Positions 17,782 through 20,000 of a stretch of 20,000 nt of DNA are shown piece by piece (within the stretch, counting starts at the first letter, position 1; each line of letters begins with the position of its first letter). The stretch lies in the NCBI RefSeq assembly GCF_964340395.1, contig NC_135551.1, forward strand, positions 25,368,503 to 25,388,502. Direction: 5' to 3'. Origin of the DNA: Glandiceps talaboti. Its lineage: Eukaryota; Hemichordata; Enteropneusta; Spengelidae. A model generated the notes under the pieces. It saw only the letters and a program-made list of their open reading frames with translations. It did no database searches and was not told the origin of the DNA. The translations under genes and the position numbers were made by a program.

Positions 17782-20000
17782 GCTATAACATAATATTTCC
17801 TTACGGAAGTTAAAACTATTTTGAGTGACTATGTGTGTTTCTATGACAACCACGCGATCAAAGTATCTGGAAATACAATAAGATATTTCTGTCCAATCAC
17901 ATGTCTGATAACAAACATTGCAGCACAATATAAAGGTGTTAGGAATTATATTTTGAAGAGAGTGACAATGCATGTACCATCATTTCTATTTCGACAGCGC
18001 TGAGCATAATTTCTATGATGGTGTGACCATGACTAAACAGCCACTGTTAATACAAGAGTGTTTCAGGATTCAGCTAACATCGATGGTTGATACTTGGTCT
18101 GGGAATGTAGAGATTGGGTTTACGTCAACTTCCCCAGACAGCATGGAATTTCCAGCCACCATGACAGATTACATGGATGGATTTTCAATCACGTGGTCTG
18201 GAAATACTCTTCAGAGAAATGGTGAAGTGTTACTTTACCTTAGTGAAGATCTGGACGATTGTACAGTGAGTTCTCGTTAATTTTGACAAATGTTATTACT
18301 GCATTATATACTCCCTAACAATTCGTTTTAAAGTAGACTGGCCTCTTGTCACTGGTCACATCAATTCTTGACTAGCTGATGACTCATTAGACTCTCTCTC
18401 AGCCCTCTGAGCTTCGCATTGCTGTAAAATTGACGCTAAACGAATTATTTTGTATGTACCGATACCATCTTCATAACGTACTCCATGACCGTACTCGAAA
18501 AACCTTGTACTGTGCGCCCTCATCGACCACATAGAGATAACCATTCGTTGACGTGTGACAGTGACTGTTTACAGTATTGCGAAGCTCCGAGGGCTGTGAG
18601 AGAGTCTAACGAGTCATGTATTACATGCTATCTTCTTTATTTGCTAATATAATGTCCTTGCAATGCCGTAATCTTGACCTCCCCTACTTGATTTAAAAGT
18701 GCAACGATGATAGCATACATACGAAGTTGTGTTTGAGGAAAAATTCAGTCAGACATTATATATTTGCCTTTACTACATACGTATAGATTACTTTGAAATC
18801 TACTCAAGATTTTGGGAGATAAAATAGTACATCCGTAATTTGTTTTAACTTTGAAATATTGTAACTGTACAAGTTTGTTCTGACATTTTGGGAACTTTCT
18901 CCAAGTGTTTGTTTGTGGGAAAATCTTTGTTGATGTCATCAAATTTACTTCAAACTCTTCGATCGTCGTGAAACTCTGTCTATTCAATTGTTAGTTGTGG
19001 TGTGAGGAGAGAAATGGGTCTCATATGAGTGAAGGGTGAACGTGGTATTGGTGATAATGTGTTTCAATGTGGATGTTGACTTCAGTTCCGACACTATCGA
19101 TATTGGCCACTTAGTATTTGTGAGTTCTTACCTCCAATTAGTTCCAAACACAAATTCGCTGTGGTCGTGGTGGTGGTGGTGGTAGTGGAGAAACAACCGA
19201 GACCTTAAAAATTATCAATGTGGTGGCAGCGGTGGGATCCAGTCCTTATCATTGATTCTTGGGTTCGTTTCCCTTTCGCTGGCAGCATTGTCACCAATCT
19301 CTTTTAAATATTTGAATAGAGGGAGTCGGATGGGACGGTCATGTTTTAGAAAACGAGGGTCACTTTGCCAATGATTTGCATAATTTTCTGACTCATACTA
19401 AAATAATATAATAATAGTGCGCCTTTCCTCCTGAGAGCTCAAAGCACTCTCAATTACATTGTATTACCCTGGCACGGATCAATGGCGGCACAACGGCCCT
19501 TTATACTTCCTCAACTACCTGGGGAGCATACAATCCATTGAAGCCTCTATAAGCGCATACGATTAAAACATCCACATAGCAACCTCTATCCTACCAGGTC
19601 CCCAATTATACAGATGGGTTGACTGAGGGACAATTGTGGTTAAAATCTTGTCCAAGGACAAAGGGCTGTAGAAATAATTGAATACTATTTCCCGACAATA
19701 TATTGTCTTCAGCCAGGGAAATACGAGTGACCTAAGAGAGCCTTCAGTAATTGCAAAGAGAAATGAGACAGGAGAAATCAAGCCCTGTCTCTTACGTGAA
19801 ATGTATAGCCATTTTAGAATGATATGAGACAATTCTGCACATTTCTTTTTTTGATCCAGATCGGAGATACTGTTGGCATTACCTTATCCAGCGATGAGAA
19901 TCTCCAATTTTATCGAAATGGGACCGAATTATCGGACAAGATCAAGTTAACAGAACTAGGCATTCCAAGGCTTGATACCTTATATGGTATAGTTGATATA
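16072..20000 (+). CDS. Neuralized-like protein with one visible NHR domain, 5' part (runs off right edge)
   Basis: Exons: 16072-16123, 17280-17526, 17998-18265, 19860-20000 (cut by the window). Introns are GT-AG and the frame is open for 236 residues. Seen: MGNAKSKKCIC at the start, an Asp run at residues 29-48, an acidic/Ser stretch, then from about residue 77 an NHR domain: TFHSKCGSNIEIS, a basic VAKRK, WSGNVEIGFT, and in the last exon GDTVGI, FYRNG and LYGIVDI near the usual domain end. Known family: NHR domains bind protein partners such as Delta/Jagged ligands, and Neuralized proteins are often RING E3 ligases acting in endocytosis of Notch ligands. The N-terminus fits the myristoylation rule (Gly2, Ser6, then lysines), as in membrane-bound Neuralized. 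Whether a second NHR, a RING or another domain follows cannot be seen, so E3 activity is unproven. ATG context is strong (A at -3, G at +4). Confidence 0.87.
16264..16372. repeat. (ATGT)n microsatellite, intron 1 of the Neuralized-like gene
   Basis: About 27 uninterrupted ATGT units, 140 bases after the exon 1 donor. Confidence 0.97.
16500..17100. repeat. degenerate ~140-bp tandem repeat, about four copies, intron 1
   Basis: ATTTGCATAATTAA-type segments recur at 16505, 16636, 16783 and (as ATTTACATAATTAG) 16924, spacings 131, 147 and 141. A second shared landmark, AAGCTTCAA followed by GTGGAACATA or TTGTACATA, sits between two of them. AT-rich, non-coding, 130 bases downstream of the (ATGT)n array. 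Confidence 0.6.
17312..17371 (+). repeat. (GAT)20 coding microsatellite, poly-Asp
   Basis: Twenty uninterrupted GAT codons inside exon 2 of the Neuralized-like gene encode 20 Asp between the myristoylation segment and the NHR domain. No GAC interruptions occur within the run, although the acidic stretch downstream mixes GAT and GAC, so the run is young or unstable and its length is probably polymorphic. Confidence 0.95.
17731..17779. repeat. (CAGA)n microsatellite, intron 2
   Basis: About twelve CAGA units with one interruption, in the intron 17527-17997. Confidence 0.95.
18380..18616. mobile_element. 237-bp inverted-repeat element in intron 3
   Basis: Arms 18380-18425 and 18571-18616 are imperfect reverse complements of 46 bases with about six differences; both contain GACTCTCTC, AGCCCTC and GAGCTTCGCA or their complements. 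The centre has no transposase. A target duplication is not clear. It is divergent enough to be old. Confidence 0.6.
18617..19404. other. intron 3 interior, nothing recognised
   Basis: Only a short (GGT)n-like run near 19164-19183 stands out. No exon with NHR similarity is missing between 18265 and 19860: the domain reads continuously across that junction. Confidence 0.5.
19405..19680. mobile_element. SINE-like dispersed repeat (intron 3)
   Basis: The stretch starting at the AGTGCGCCTTTCC segment, with GAGAGCTCAAAGCACT, then CAGATGGGTTGACTGAGG, ACAATTGTGGTTAA and CTTGTCCAAGGACA, matches my memory of a widespread family of interspersed repeats in aquatic animals (the usual form has GGCAATTGTGGTTAAGTG and CTTGCCCAAGGACA). 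The family name and exact ends are not certain. Confidence 0.5.

Noticed and set aside
17821-18003. 60-codon plus-strand frame ending at the start of NHR exon 3
   Set aside because: It lies in the intron, in a different frame from the NHR reading, and has no similarity to the domain.

Overview
This is a eukaryotic, almost certainly metazoan, nuclear DNA window. Genes are split into short exons by GT-AG introns, there are no operons or Shine-Dalgarno sites, and simple-sequence repeats are extremely dense. The set of features (an NHR/Neuralized-type signalling gene, an intron-bearing MetE-like gene, abundant miniature inverted-repeat elements and (ATGT)n arrays beside degenerate ~130-140 bp repeats) fits a marine invertebrate. 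A cephalochordate is my tentative guess, and the sequence alone does not prove it.

Left third (1-4837). A minus-strand first coding exon (1287-1422) and a plus-strand first coding exon (3172-3310) encode nearly the same MetE-like N-terminus and face away from each other. Between them lies a ~575 bp Tc1/mariner-like miniature element with 38-bp inverted arms (1686-2261). A 5'-truncated, decayed non-LTR retrotransposon lies on the minus strand at about 3390-4040.

Middle (4838-10381). A complete nine-exon gene encodes a 349-residue protein that resembles the C-terminal catalytic half of cobalamin-independent methionine synthase ('core MetE' architecture). It keeps the IGS and DGE homocysteine-site motifs, IQLDEP, and all four expected zinc ligands (HxC, SIE, PDCG). 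The exon at 3172-3310 has the same splice phase as this gene's own first exon, so it could be an alternative first exon giving a 352-residue isoform. Introns carry (AT)n, (GAATA)n, (CA)n and (GA)n arrays and a small family of fold-back repeats.

Intergenic part (10382-16037). I see no gene here. It holds a 610-bp higher-order (GTAT)n array, a degenerate ~130-bp repeat next to it, a 126-bp element with perfect 33-bp inverted arms, and a ~670-bp compound pyrimidine microsatellite.

Right part (16072-20000, running off the edge). This is the 5' end of a Neuralized-like gene: an N-terminal myristoylation motif, a 20-residue Asp run coded by pure GAT, then one NHR domain over three exons. The last exon is cut by the window end. 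The two genes have no evident functional link. The minus-strand exon at 1287-1422 implies a further MetE-like paralogue to the left of the window.
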